DNA from: Pseudomonadota bacterium
Lineage (GTDB): Bacteria > Bdellovibrionota > Bacteriovoracia > Bacteriovoracales > Bacteriovoracaceae
DNA: 7,366 bases
Assembly (NCBI GenBank): GCA_021299675.1
Contig: JAJTIF010000428.1
Location: forward strand, 1-7,366
Direction of reading: 5' to 3'
Shown: piece after piece, positions 1 through 5,654 of the stretch
Position numbering within the stretch: position 1 is the stretch's first letter
Layout of the letters: each line of letters begins with the position of its first letter
Made by a program: the position numbers and the translations under genes
The notes under the pieces: model-generated
What the model was told of the DNA's origin: nothing
The model's database searches: none
Seen by the model: the letters and a program-made list of their open reading frames with translations, nothing else

Positions 1-390
1 AATCTTTTCTTGGCGCGAGAGGAGTTTATCAAAATCACCCTCGCCGTTTGAGAGTTTGTGTCCGATCGTTTTGAGCTCTTGGTAGAGCACGTCAAACTGC
101 GGGTAGTAGCGATAGAAATATTCCTCAAGCGTATCTTCTTGCGGATCGATCAACTCCTGGGGCACCAAAAAGAGCGAGAGCTCGCGGGATTTGTCATAGA
201 TAAAGGGCGGTACAGTGGTGTCGACAGAGATCTGATCCATGAGGATTTTAAAGAGCGAGGATTTCCCATGGCCATTGAGCCCAAGCACGCCAATCTTATC
301 ACCCTGGTTCAAGGTAAAACTCGCATCCTTGAAGATGAGTTTATGAGGAAAGCTGAGAGATAGATTTTGCAGGTTGAGTAGTGTTGACAT
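1..390 (-). CDS. ABC-F family ATP-binding protein, N-terminal part (cut by left edge)
   Basis: Reading the minus strand from the ATG at 390-388 gives 130 codons with no stop to the window edge. The protein opens MSTLLNLQNLSLSF and has a Walker A loop GLNGHGKSS at residues 37-45, preceded by the usual beta-strand region (QGDKIGVLGL). The region after Walker A is acidic and Tyr-rich (TLEEYFYRYYPQFD), as in the first nucleotide-binding domain of ABC-F proteins such as Uup. ABC-F proteins are soluble, carry two ATPase domains, have no membrane part and act on the ribosome; the exact subfamily cannot be told from this fragment. The ABC signature, Walker B and second domain lie outside the window. 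No Shine-Dalgarno sequence is visible before the ATG, although this start suits the family. The gene lies 41 nt downstream of the small gene at 432-677 on the same strand, so the two are probably co-transcribed. Confidence 0.88.
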   Translation of the reverse strand, partial: MSTLLNLQNLSLSFPHKLIFKDASFTLNQGDKIGVLGLNGHGKSSLFKILMDQISVDTTVPPFIYDKSRELSLFLVPQELIDPQEDTLEEYFYRYYPQFDVLYQELKTIGHKLSNGEGDFDKLLSRQEKI

Positions 391-431
391 GGGCGGCAGT
401 GTAGCAGCAGAGAGTCAAGTCTGCACTTGTT

Positions 432-677
432 TTAGACGATCCACACCTTATAGGATCGCTCCGTCGTGCTCATTTCAAAGAGAGTTTGAGCCGCGTACCC
501 CGAGGCCCGCACATCCCTGAGCAGCTGCTGGAGATTGAAGTTTCTTTCGATAAGTTTATCCAGCACTTTTTGCGGCATGAGTGACTCAATAAATTCGAGC
601 GAAGCGATGGGAAGTGTAAGATCAACCATACACTCCTTCTCTTTAAACAGTTGAACTCTCAGGTTTTTTGATGACAT
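432..677 (-). CDS. Small conserved-type protein, SHOCT-like domain (tentative)
   Basis: This is an 81-residue protein, cytoplasmic by its lack of signal peptide or membrane segment. Visible layout: a short beta-like start (NLRVQLFKEKECMVDLTLP), an amphipathic middle with hydrophobic repeats (ASLEFIESLMPQKVLDKLIE, NLQQLLRDV), and a terminal strand ending YKVWIV. From memory this resembles the short SHOCT-like segments found alone or at the N-terminus of YvlB/DUF4097 proteins, which have the order strand, 'LTLP', helices, then a closing strand. The function of such proteins is not established. The ATG at 677 keeps the first strand. An alternative start at Met17 (629) follows AGAAGGAG with only 3 nt of spacing and would give 65 residues while losing that strand. 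The gene leads a likely two-gene unit with the ABC-F gene and is divergent from the helicase gene. Confidence 0.7.
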   Translation of the reverse strand: MSSKNLRVQLFKEKECMVDLTLPIASLEFIESLMPQKVLDKLIERNFNLQQLLRDVRASGYAAQTLFEMSTTERSYKVWIV

Positions 678-683
678 TTTTAC

Positions 684-689
684 ATTATA
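684..689 (-). promoter_or_regulatory. Consensus -10 box close to the small gene's ATG
   Basis: The minus strand reads TATAAT here, a perfect -10 hexamer, with only 6 nt between it and the ATG at 677. A sigma70-type start about 7 nt past the hexamer would fall on the A of the ATG and give a leaderless message. The nearest -35-like hexamer, TTGCAG at 715-710, is 20 nt away, which is longer than usual, so the promoter is suggestive and not certain. Confidence 0.45.
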
Positions 690-828
690 CCTGAATTTTC
701 TGTTGTGCCCTGCAATCTGTGGGGGTAAAGTCCAAAAAAGCCTTTTGGTGCCGAGGATTTAAGCGAAATATTGCTTATCGCATCAATTATAAGTCTGAAA
801 TAATCTCGCACTTTTGTTTTTCATTTTC

Positions 829-833
829 AGGAG
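829..833 (+). promoter_or_regulatory. Ribosome binding site fixing the helicase start
   Basis: AGGAG sits 4 nt before the ATG at 838. It supports that codon over the in-frame TTG at 814, which has no such sequence and would add eight residues (MFFIFRSF) that do not belong to the family's N-terminus. Confidence 0.75.
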
Positions 834-837
834 TTTC

Positions 838-2406
838 ATGAGCACTCAAGCTTCGTTTGAATCGTTTTCATTGCCGCCCAAAATTCTCGAGGCTCTTAAA
901 ATTTCCCACATCAACGTTCCTTCTGCACTCCAAGGCCTTTCTATCCCAACGCTCATGGCCGGGAATGATTTTATCGCCATGGCCAAAAGTGGCACAGGTC
1001 GCACCCTCGCTTTTTGCCTTCCGCTCATGGGACTGATTAATAAAGTCCGTGAAGAAGATTTTTGTGCCCTCGTTCTGACGCCCCACCGTGACTCAGCCAT
1101 TCAAATCAATGATGTTCTGAATTTTTTGAGTGTCGAACTCGATCTGCCCCGTCCGGTGCTTGTGATGGGTGGCTCAGCCTCCCACTACCAGATTGAAGGT
1201 CTTAAGAGTTCACCGAAATTCATCGTCGCCACTCCCGGTCGCCTGGTCGACCTGATGCTGGATGGGCATACCCAACTTGATCGAGTGAAGTTCGTGGTGG
1301 TGGATGAAGCTGACAAGATGATCGATATGGGGTTTGCCCCTCAGCTCAATGAAATCCTTAAGGGCCTTCCGGTCGATAGACAATCTGTGCTCTTCACCAC
1401 AGATTTCACCGAAGAAGTCTCCACTCTGTGTGAGAAGTATTTAAAGAATCCCACTCGTGTAGAAATTAAATCTGATGATCTCATCCCGGCCAGCACCGTC
1501 GAGAAGATCACCTTAGAACTTGAAGAGCCTCAGAAATTTGAAAAACTGCTGGAGATACTCGCCGAAAATGCGGGTCCTGCGATCGTGTTCACGCGCACTA
1601 AGTACCGTGCCGAAAGGCTGGCGCGCCAGCTTGAAAAAAAGGACATGGCGGTGGGACGCATCCATCCGGATCGCTCTCTCACCCAACGGCAAGCCACACT
1701 GAAAGCTTTTAGAGAAAATGAATTCCGCATTCTGGTGGCGACGGATATTGCTGCTCGGGGCATCGATGTGGCCCATGTTTCCCTCGTGATCAATTTTGAT
1801 ATCCCCAATGTCCCGGAAGATTTTCTTCTGCGATTGGGTCGCACCGGTCGTGATGGAGTGAGTGGAAAGGCTTTTTCTTTTGTGAGCCCCGAGGTGCGGG
1901 AAGAGTGGCGAGCGATCTTGCGCCTCATCGACCCTGAGCTTTACGAAAAAACACCCCATGTGCCCAATGCTCCAAGGCCTGAAAAACCACAAGCAGCCGA
2001 GCGCACTGAAAAACCTGAAAGGTCCGAACGTTCTGAAAGAGGTCCTCGTCAAGAAAAGCCCAAACGTGCCCCTCAGCAGCAGGCCCGTGAATCTCAGCCA
2101 GAAGCAAGCCACGAGCGCCCGGCCAAAAGTTGGGATGAAGAGGATGATGACTATTTTCCACAGCCCTCTCTCGAAGAGCAGATGAATCGGATTGATAGTG
2201 CCTCAGGCGTAAGACGACACGCTCGTCCACAAAACCAAAATAACGGTAATGGAAATGGGCGATCGCACAATAATAATCGCCCCTCCTCCAGCAACAATCG
2301 CAACGGCGGGCCCAACCGAGGCGCCAAGCGCCCCTACGAAAAAGACAATAGAGGCGCTCGCCCTGTCAGACGGAACTTTGACGACGAAGGTTCGGGCAAT
2401 AGATAG
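838..2406 (+). CDS. DEAD-box RNA helicase-like protein with degenerate motifs and long polar tail
   Basis: This is a 522-residue protein with both RecA-like domains of a DEAD-box (RhlE/DeaD-type) RNA helicase. Intact motifs: Q motif with Gln32, TPGR 132-135, DEAD 156-159, motif V ATDIAARGID ending at 310, and the arginines of motif VI (GRTGR 334-338). Departures from consensus: motif I is SGTGRT, so the ATP-binding lysine is Arg55; motif Ia is PHRDS (82-86) for PTREL; motif III is TTD (187-189) for SAT; motif IVa is LTQR for QxxR; motif VI is LRLGRTGR for HRIGRTGR. Family members use ATP to open short RNA duplexes in ribosome assembly and mRNA decay. Here RNA binding is likely, but ATP-driven unwinding is doubtful. 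After about residue 365 comes a disordered tail: Pro/Glu/Arg/Lys-rich, then an acidic patch (WDEEDDDYF), then Asn/Gly/Arg-rich. No terminator follows the stop. The helicase-family call is firm; the activity is uncertain. Confidence 0.93.
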   Translation: MSTQASFESFSLPPKILEALKISHINVPSALQGLSIPTLMAGNDFIAMAKSGTGRTLAFCLPLMGLINKVREEDFCALVLTPHRDSAIQINDVLNFLSVELDLPRPVLVMGGSASHYQIEGLKSSPKFIVATPGRLVDLMLDGHTQLDRVKFVVVDEADKMIDMGFAPQLNEILKGLPVDRQSVLFTTDFTEEVSTLCEKYLKNPTRVEIKSDDLIPASTVEKITLELEEPQKFEKLLEILAENAGPAIVFTRTKYRAERLARQLEKKDMAVGRIHPDRSLTQRQATLKAFRENEFRILVATDIAARGIDVAHVSLVINFDIPNVPEDFLLRLGRTGRDGVSGKAFSFVSPEVREEWRAILRLIDPELYEKTPHVPNAPRPEKPQAAERTEKPERSERSERGPRQEKPKRAPQQQARESQPEASHERPAKSWDEEDDDYFPQPSLEEQMNRIDSASGVRRHARPQNQNNGNGNGRSHNNNRPSSSNNRNGGPNRGAKRPYEKDNRGARPVRRNFDDEGSGNR

Positions 2407-2480
2407 GCTCCATTCGCTAGTTCCCAATGGCCTTAAAACTGATTATTATTGGTTATCATTACGCTTTAAACTCTCAACTT

Positions 2481-2485
2481 AGGAG
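2481..2485 (+). promoter_or_regulatory. Ribosome binding site for the PuuD-like gene
   Basis: AGGAG lies 7 nt before the ATG at 2493. It selects this start over the upstream in-frame ATG at 2427, which has no such sequence and would add 22 residues unlike the family's N-terminus. Confidence 0.8.
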
Positions 2486-2492
2486 TACCAAG

Positions 2493-3188
2493 ATGGGTAT
2501 CGCTATGTTCACGCAGGAAGGACTTGTCATGTTCCTTCGTTTCGTTCACTTCTTCGCCGGCGTCGCTTGGATCGGTCATTTGTATTATTTCAACTTCGTT
2601 CAAGGCGCTTTCTTTGCTGAGATCGAAGCCCCAGTTAAAAACGTGGCTTTCCAAAAGCTCGTTCCAAAAGCTCTCTGGTGGTTCCGTTGGGGTGCTATGT
2701 TTACGTTCATCTCTGGTCTCATCATGCTCTTGATCCAAGGCGCAGAACTTAAGGCTGACTTCTTCCTTACTCCTTACGGCATGTACATCTGGCCTGGCTT
2801 CCTCATGGGAACCATCATGTTCCTTAACGTGTGGTTGATCATCTGGCCAAAACAGAAAATCATGATCGCTTCTGCAGAATCAGTTCTGAAGGGCGGACAA
2901 GCAGACCCAATGGCAGCGAAAGTGGCTCCTCAAGCACTCCTTGCTTCACGCACAAACGTGATGTTCTCTATCCCTCTCTTGTTTTTCATGGGAGCTTCAC
3001 GTCACCTAAGCCTTGGCATCGGTGAAAACCCATACATCGCCGTTGGTGTTATCTCTGCCCTCATTCTTGCTCTCGAAGCTAACGCCATCTGGGGTAAGCC
3101 AGGGCCGATCGCTACTGTTAAAGGCGTGATCCACATGGGCGTCGTTTTGATGGTTGTTCTTTATGGACTCTTGGAGGTCCTCGTCTAA
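2493..3188 (+). CDS. PuuD-like (Urate_ox_N family) six-helix membrane protein
   Basis: This is a 231-residue inner-membrane protein with about six hydrophobic helices, near residues 11-35, 61-82, 96-118, 154-171, 180-199 and 208-230. The pattern matches the membrane domain of cytochrome c urate oxidase PuuD (DUF989/Urate_ox_N): FLRFVHFFAGVAWIGHLYYF in helix 1, WWFRWGAMFTFISG in helix 2, GTIMFLNVWLIIWPKQK near 106-122, and SIPLLFFMGASRH near 159-171. Histidines 19, 29, 171 and 214 lie in or at the ends of helices and could bind haem or take part in electron transfer. PuuD oxidises urate and passes electrons to a cytochrome c domain fused at its C-terminus. This protein is shorter and lacks that domain, but the next gene encodes a cytochrome c and overlaps its stop codon. 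No other purine-degradation gene is nearby, so urate as substrate is unproven. The family is clear; the substrate is not. Confidence 0.85.
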   Translation: MGIAMFTQEGLVMFLRFVHFFAGVAWIGHLYYFNFVQGAFFAEIEAPVKNVAFQKLVPKALWWFRWGAMFTFISGLIMLLIQGAELKADFFLTPYGMYIWPGFLMGTIMFLNVWLIIWPKQKIMIASAESVLKGGQADPMAAKVAPQALLASRTNVMFSIPLLFFMGASRHLSLGIGENPYIAVGVISALILALEANAIWGKPGPIATVKGVIHMGVVLMVVLYGLLEVLV

Positions 3189-3664
3189 TGAAAAAGTTAA
3201 TTTCTAAAACCCTCTTGAGCTCGGGCCTTCTGGCCCTGGCTCTCTCTTGTGTAGAAAACAAAGCGGACTACAAGACCCGCACGATTTCTCCGGTTCCTGC
3301 ACCAACGACCCTACTAGCTCGCGAGGCTGAGGGGAATGGAACAGCCAAAACTGAAGAAGCGGCGGTGTTTGTCGCTGAGGCTGCACCAGAAGTGACTGAG
3401 GCCCTAGCGGCCCAAGGAAAAACAATTTATCTTTCTAATTGTATCTCCTGCCACAACCAAGACCCTCGTCAGTCAGGCTCCCTTGGTCCCTCGCAGTATG
3501 AGACCCCGTGGGAAGTCTTCAAGGTCAAGGTCGTAACCGGCCGCTACCCGAAAGCTCTTCCCCCTGGCTACACTCCGCTTCGGACCACAAAAGCTATGCG
3601 TAAGTTCCCAGATCTAGAAGGCAATCTGCCTGCTCTCTGGTCTTATATCAAAAGCTTCAAGTAA
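3188..3664 (+). CDS. Lipoprotein c-type cytochrome, partner of the PuuD-like protein
   Basis: This is a 158-residue exported monohaem cytochrome c. It begins with a lipoprotein signal (MKK, hydrophobic stretch, LALSC; lipidated Cys21), followed by a flexible linker rich in Ala, Glu, Pro and Thr (about 22-75). The haem domain then starts GKTIYLSNCISCH, with the CXXCH site at 85-89. Met137 (TTKAMRKFPDL) is the likely distal haem ligand, and the closing helix is LPALWSYIKSF. Residues after Cys21 are Val-Glu, with no Asp retention signal of the E. coli kind. The ATG overlaps the stop of the preceding gene as TAATG, with GGAGG at 3173-3177 ten nt upstream, so translation is probably coupled and the two products made in step. 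It probably accepts electrons from the PuuD-like protein and passes them to a terminal oxidase; that step is inferred from PuuD, where the same domain is fused. Confidence 0.92.
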   Translation: MKKLISKTLLSSGLLALALSCVENKADYKTRTISPVPAPTTLLAREAEGNGTAKTEEAAVFVAEAAPEVTEALAAQGKTIYLSNCISCHNQDPRQSGSLGPSQYETPWEVFKVKVVTGRYPKALPPGYTPLRTTKAMRKFPDLEGNLPALWSYIKSFK

Positions 3665-3669
3665 GTATT

Positions 3670-3712
3670 TCACGGTTTCCCCACCACGCTCTGTGGTGGG
3701 GCTAAACTGTGA
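3670..3712 (+). terminator. Strong two-part hairpin between cytochrome and phospholipase D-like gene
   Basis: An upper stem of 9 perfect pairs (CCCCACCAC 3679-3687 with GTGGTGGGG 3693-3701, loop GCTCT) stands on a lower stem of 9 pairs (TCACGGTTT 3670-3678 with AAACTGTGA 3704-3712, one G-U), joined through a 2-nt bulge (CT). It begins 6 nt after the cytochrome stop codon. There is no T-run after it, so it is not a classical intrinsic terminator. It could stop transcription with help, protect the upstream mRNA's 3' end, or control translation of the next gene, whose ATG is 3 nt downstream. Confidence 0.7.
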
Positions 3713-3715
3713 GCC

Positions 3716-5545
3716 ATGTTTATCCTTAGCCTCTTCCTCTCTTTTACGATCTTTTCGCTCTCGATTCCTGCGAGCGCTCAGAGCCTATTTGTAGCCGAGC
3801 GCGGAGTCTTCAAGTACAGCTTCACGGATGTCGAAGAACTCTATCAAACTCACCTGCCCTTTTTAGAGCGCACCAGCCGGGCCGCTCCAGATCAGACCTA
3901 TAAAATCACTCGTAAGTATCAGTTTCAGCTCAGAGAGTGGTACACCCACGACTGGTATGAACTGCAGGAACTCTTTGCCGTGAACTTAGATAAATTCATC
4001 GACTACTATCAGGCAGACAGTTTCAATCAGGCGAAGATTAATTTTTTCTCTCAGCTCAAATTCTCTAAAAAACACTTCTACCACCGCCGCCCTTTTCCTT
4101 TCTTGCGTGAGTGGGGCGGACTCAATCACCCGCCCTTGCGGGAACTCTCTCGTCCTCTGCCCTTCTACGCCTCTCATTATCAACCCATTGCCTATGAGAG
4201 AGTCACCTCGGGTTACTTTGATCCCAAAGTCCACCAGAAGATCGATGAGGTTTCGAGTTCAGAGCTGAGTTTTGGAAATAAGATTAAAGTCCTCGAAGAC
4301 TTTCGCGCTTTCGAGGCTAAAAAAAGAATCATCAAAAGTGCCAAGGAAACAATCCTTATGAGTTCCTTGGTGTTCGTCTGTGACCCGAGCACACAAGAGC
4401 TGACTGATCTCTTAATTGAAAAGAAGAAAGAGGGTGTGGATGTGCGGGTGCTCGTAGACAAGAGCATCTCGACCTTCTTAAAACACAAGGCCTGTGTGAA
4501 TCAGATGAAAGCAGCGGGCATCAATGTGATCCTGGCCGATGATTTTTGGAAGTACCACAACTTCACCATCTACCACACCAAGAACCTGGTGGTGGACTTC
4601 AAGGTTGCCATCGCTGGTGGCTCTAACATGATTGACGCTGACAACACCGCTCGTGGAGTGGACTTTAAAAACCGCGACATCGACCTTGAGGTCACAGGCC
4701 CCATGGTCACCGACATGGCCCTGGCCTTTCTTGAAGACTGGACACATTTTGCCAATAAATCGAAGACGAGAAAACCGGTGACTGAGTATCTCCAAGCGAT
4801 GCAAGAGCGACGTCTGACTGAGAGAGAGCAGGGCCTGCGTGGAGAACAAAACTACCAGCGCATTCTCGAAAACCCAGAGACTCGCCTGAGTGGTGTGTGC
4901 CGCTACATTAAACAGTCTCCCTATCAAGACGGTCACAGCATTGGAAAAGCGTACCTCGTCATGCTGGATCAGGTGCAGAGTTATCTCGCGATCACGAACC
5001 CCATCAATGCGGACACGAAAGTGACGGCCCGCAATCGCCTGACTCTTCCGGTCTTTGAATGGCAAGATCGCTTCGTGATGTTCAATAAACTCTTCGATAA
5101 AATTCAAGGTCTGGCGAAGAAAGATCTTAAGATCGACTACATCACCACCAACATCGACATGGCCGGAAACGAGAACGTGGCCATCTACAACGAGCGCCTA
5201 CGGGAGCGGGTGGAGCGGGATCAAAACCTGCGCGCCAACTGGGATCTCTTTGTGCTCAACTTCTCTAATCGCTTCTACGGCAAGCCTCACTATCAAAACC
5301 TGCTCCAGGACTGGGTTATCCATAAGAGTGTGAGTGTGTGGACCCACATGAGTTTTATTCATTCAAAGATCTTCCACTTCGATCGTATCGCGGCTTCCGT
5401 GGGCTCGTACAATTTCCAGCACAACGCCACCGATCACTCCTATGAAGCCACGGCCATCTGCCAAGATGAGACACTCAACCGTGAGCTGGACCGGGTTCAG
5501 GTGCTGGACATGGCCAATTCGATCCCCTTAGTTTTCTTGAAATAG
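3716..5545 (+). CDS. Secreted phospholipase D superfamily protein (two HKD motifs)
   Basis: This is a 609-residue protein with a signal peptide (about 1-21, cleavage after SIPASA). The signal is odd in having no Lys or Arg before its hydrophobic core. Residues 22-200 are Tyr/Phe-rich and match no domain I know. The catalytic half starts near 200 and holds two complete HxKx4D motifs: His287-Lys289-Asp294 (YHTKNLVVD, then GGSNMID) and His549-Lys551-Asp556 (IHSKIFHFD, then GSYNF). In this superfamily the two motifs form one active site that cleaves phosphodiesters through a phosphohistidine, on phospholipids (phospholipase D, cardiolipin synthase) or nucleic acids. The substrate is not clear; export points to the periplasm or outside. 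An in-frame TGA at 3710-3712 rules out an upstream start. No Shine-Dalgarno is visible at normal distance, and the purine-rich GTGGGG lies inside the hairpin before the gene. Confidence 0.9.
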   Translation: MFILSLFLSFTIFSLSIPASAQSLFVAERGVFKYSFTDVEELYQTHLPFLERTSRAAPDQTYKITRKYQFQLREWYTHDWYELQELFAVNLDKFIDYYQADSFNQAKINFFSQLKFSKKHFYHRRPFPFLREWGGLNHPPLRELSRPLPFYASHYQPIAYERVTSGYFDPKVHQKIDEVSSSELSFGNKIKVLEDFRAFEAKKRIIKSAKETILMSSLVFVCDPSTQELTDLLIEKKKEGVDVRVLVDKSISTFLKHKACVNQMKAAGINVILADDFWKYHNFTIYHTKNLVVDFKVAIAGGSNMIDADNTARGVDFKNRDIDLEVTGPMVTDMALAFLEDWTHFANKSKTRKPVTEYLQAMQERRLTEREQGLRGEQNYQRILENPETRLSGVCRYIKQSPYQDGHSIGKAYLVMLDQVQSYLAITNPINADTKVTARNRLTLPVFEWQDRFVMFNKLFDKIQGLAKKDLKIDYITTNIDMAGNENVAIYNERLRERVERDQNLRANWDLFVLNFSNRFYGKPHYQNLLQDWVIHKSVSVWTHMSFIHSKIFHFDRIAASVGSYNFQHNATDHSYEATAICQDETLNRELDRVQVLDMANSIPLVFLK

Positions 5546-5571
5546 CCCATTAAATTCAATGCTTTGCACTC

Positions 5572-5592
5572 AAAAGTCTTGTGTAAGATTTT
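5572..5592 (+). terminator. Weak A+T-rich hairpin after the phospholipase D-like gene
   Basis: AAAAGTCTT (5572-5580) pairs with AAGATTTT (5585-5592) around a GTGT loop, with one bulged G. The 3' arm ends in TTTT. It is a possible but weak terminator 27 nt after the stop codon. Confidence 0.25.
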
Positions 5593-5601
5593 CACTCGCC
5601 C

Positions 5602-5630
5602 TTGTGTGCAACAGCCCCTCACGCTATTTT
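5602..5630 (+). promoter_or_regulatory. Possible promoter of the collagen-like lipoprotein gene
   Basis: TTGTGT (5602-5607) and TATTTT (5625-5630) are spaced by 17 nt, the optimum for sigma70-type promoters, and would give a leader of roughly 18 nt. The hexamers match consensus only partly (3 of 6 and 4 of 6). GAGG at 5645-5648, 6 nt before the ATG, serves as ribosome binding site. Confidence 0.35.
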
Positions 5631-5654
5631 GAAAGAACTATTGTGAGGTTAAAC

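Larger units (their letters stand above)
678..837. promoter_or_regulatory. Divergent intergenic region between small gene and helicase
   Basis: This 160-base gap lies between two divergent genes and should hold promoters for both. On the minus strand it has the TATAAT described separately. Toward the helicase it is A+T-rich from about 757 to 830 but I see no convincing -35/-10 pair. Two small symmetric elements are present: CCAAAA/TTTTGG at 732-737 and 743-748, and TAAGC/GCTTA at 760-764 and 773-777 around an AATATT core. Either could be an operator; both are short enough to be chance. Confidence 0.4.

Noticed and set aside
58..363. A 101-codon plus-strand open frame at the left edge
   Set aside because: The opposite strand encodes an ABC-F ATPase with a clear Walker A over the same bases, which explains the openness.
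416..429. CAAGT/ACTTG hairpin followed by TTTT on the plus strand
   Set aside because: It has only five pairs, and no plus-strand gene ends upstream of it, so a terminator there has nothing to terminate.
732..748. CCAAAA/TTTTGG inverted repeat before the helicase
   Set aside because: Six A+T-heavy pairs with a five-base loop are expected by chance in such a region; kept only as a minor note in the intergenic entry.
1513..2112. A 199-codon open frame on the minus strand inside the helicase gene
   Set aside because: It lies fully antisense to a clear DEAD-box gene, and its translation has no recognisable domain; it is a by-product of the helicase's codon use.
4478..5107. A 209-codon minus-strand open frame inside the phospholipase D-like gene
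   Set aside because: It is antisense to the region with HKD motif 1 and has no domain or ribosome binding support.
5559..5654. A longer start for the collagen-like lipoprotein
   Set aside because: It has no ribosome binding site, would overlap the likely promoter and would put 32 residues before a typical lipoprotein signal.
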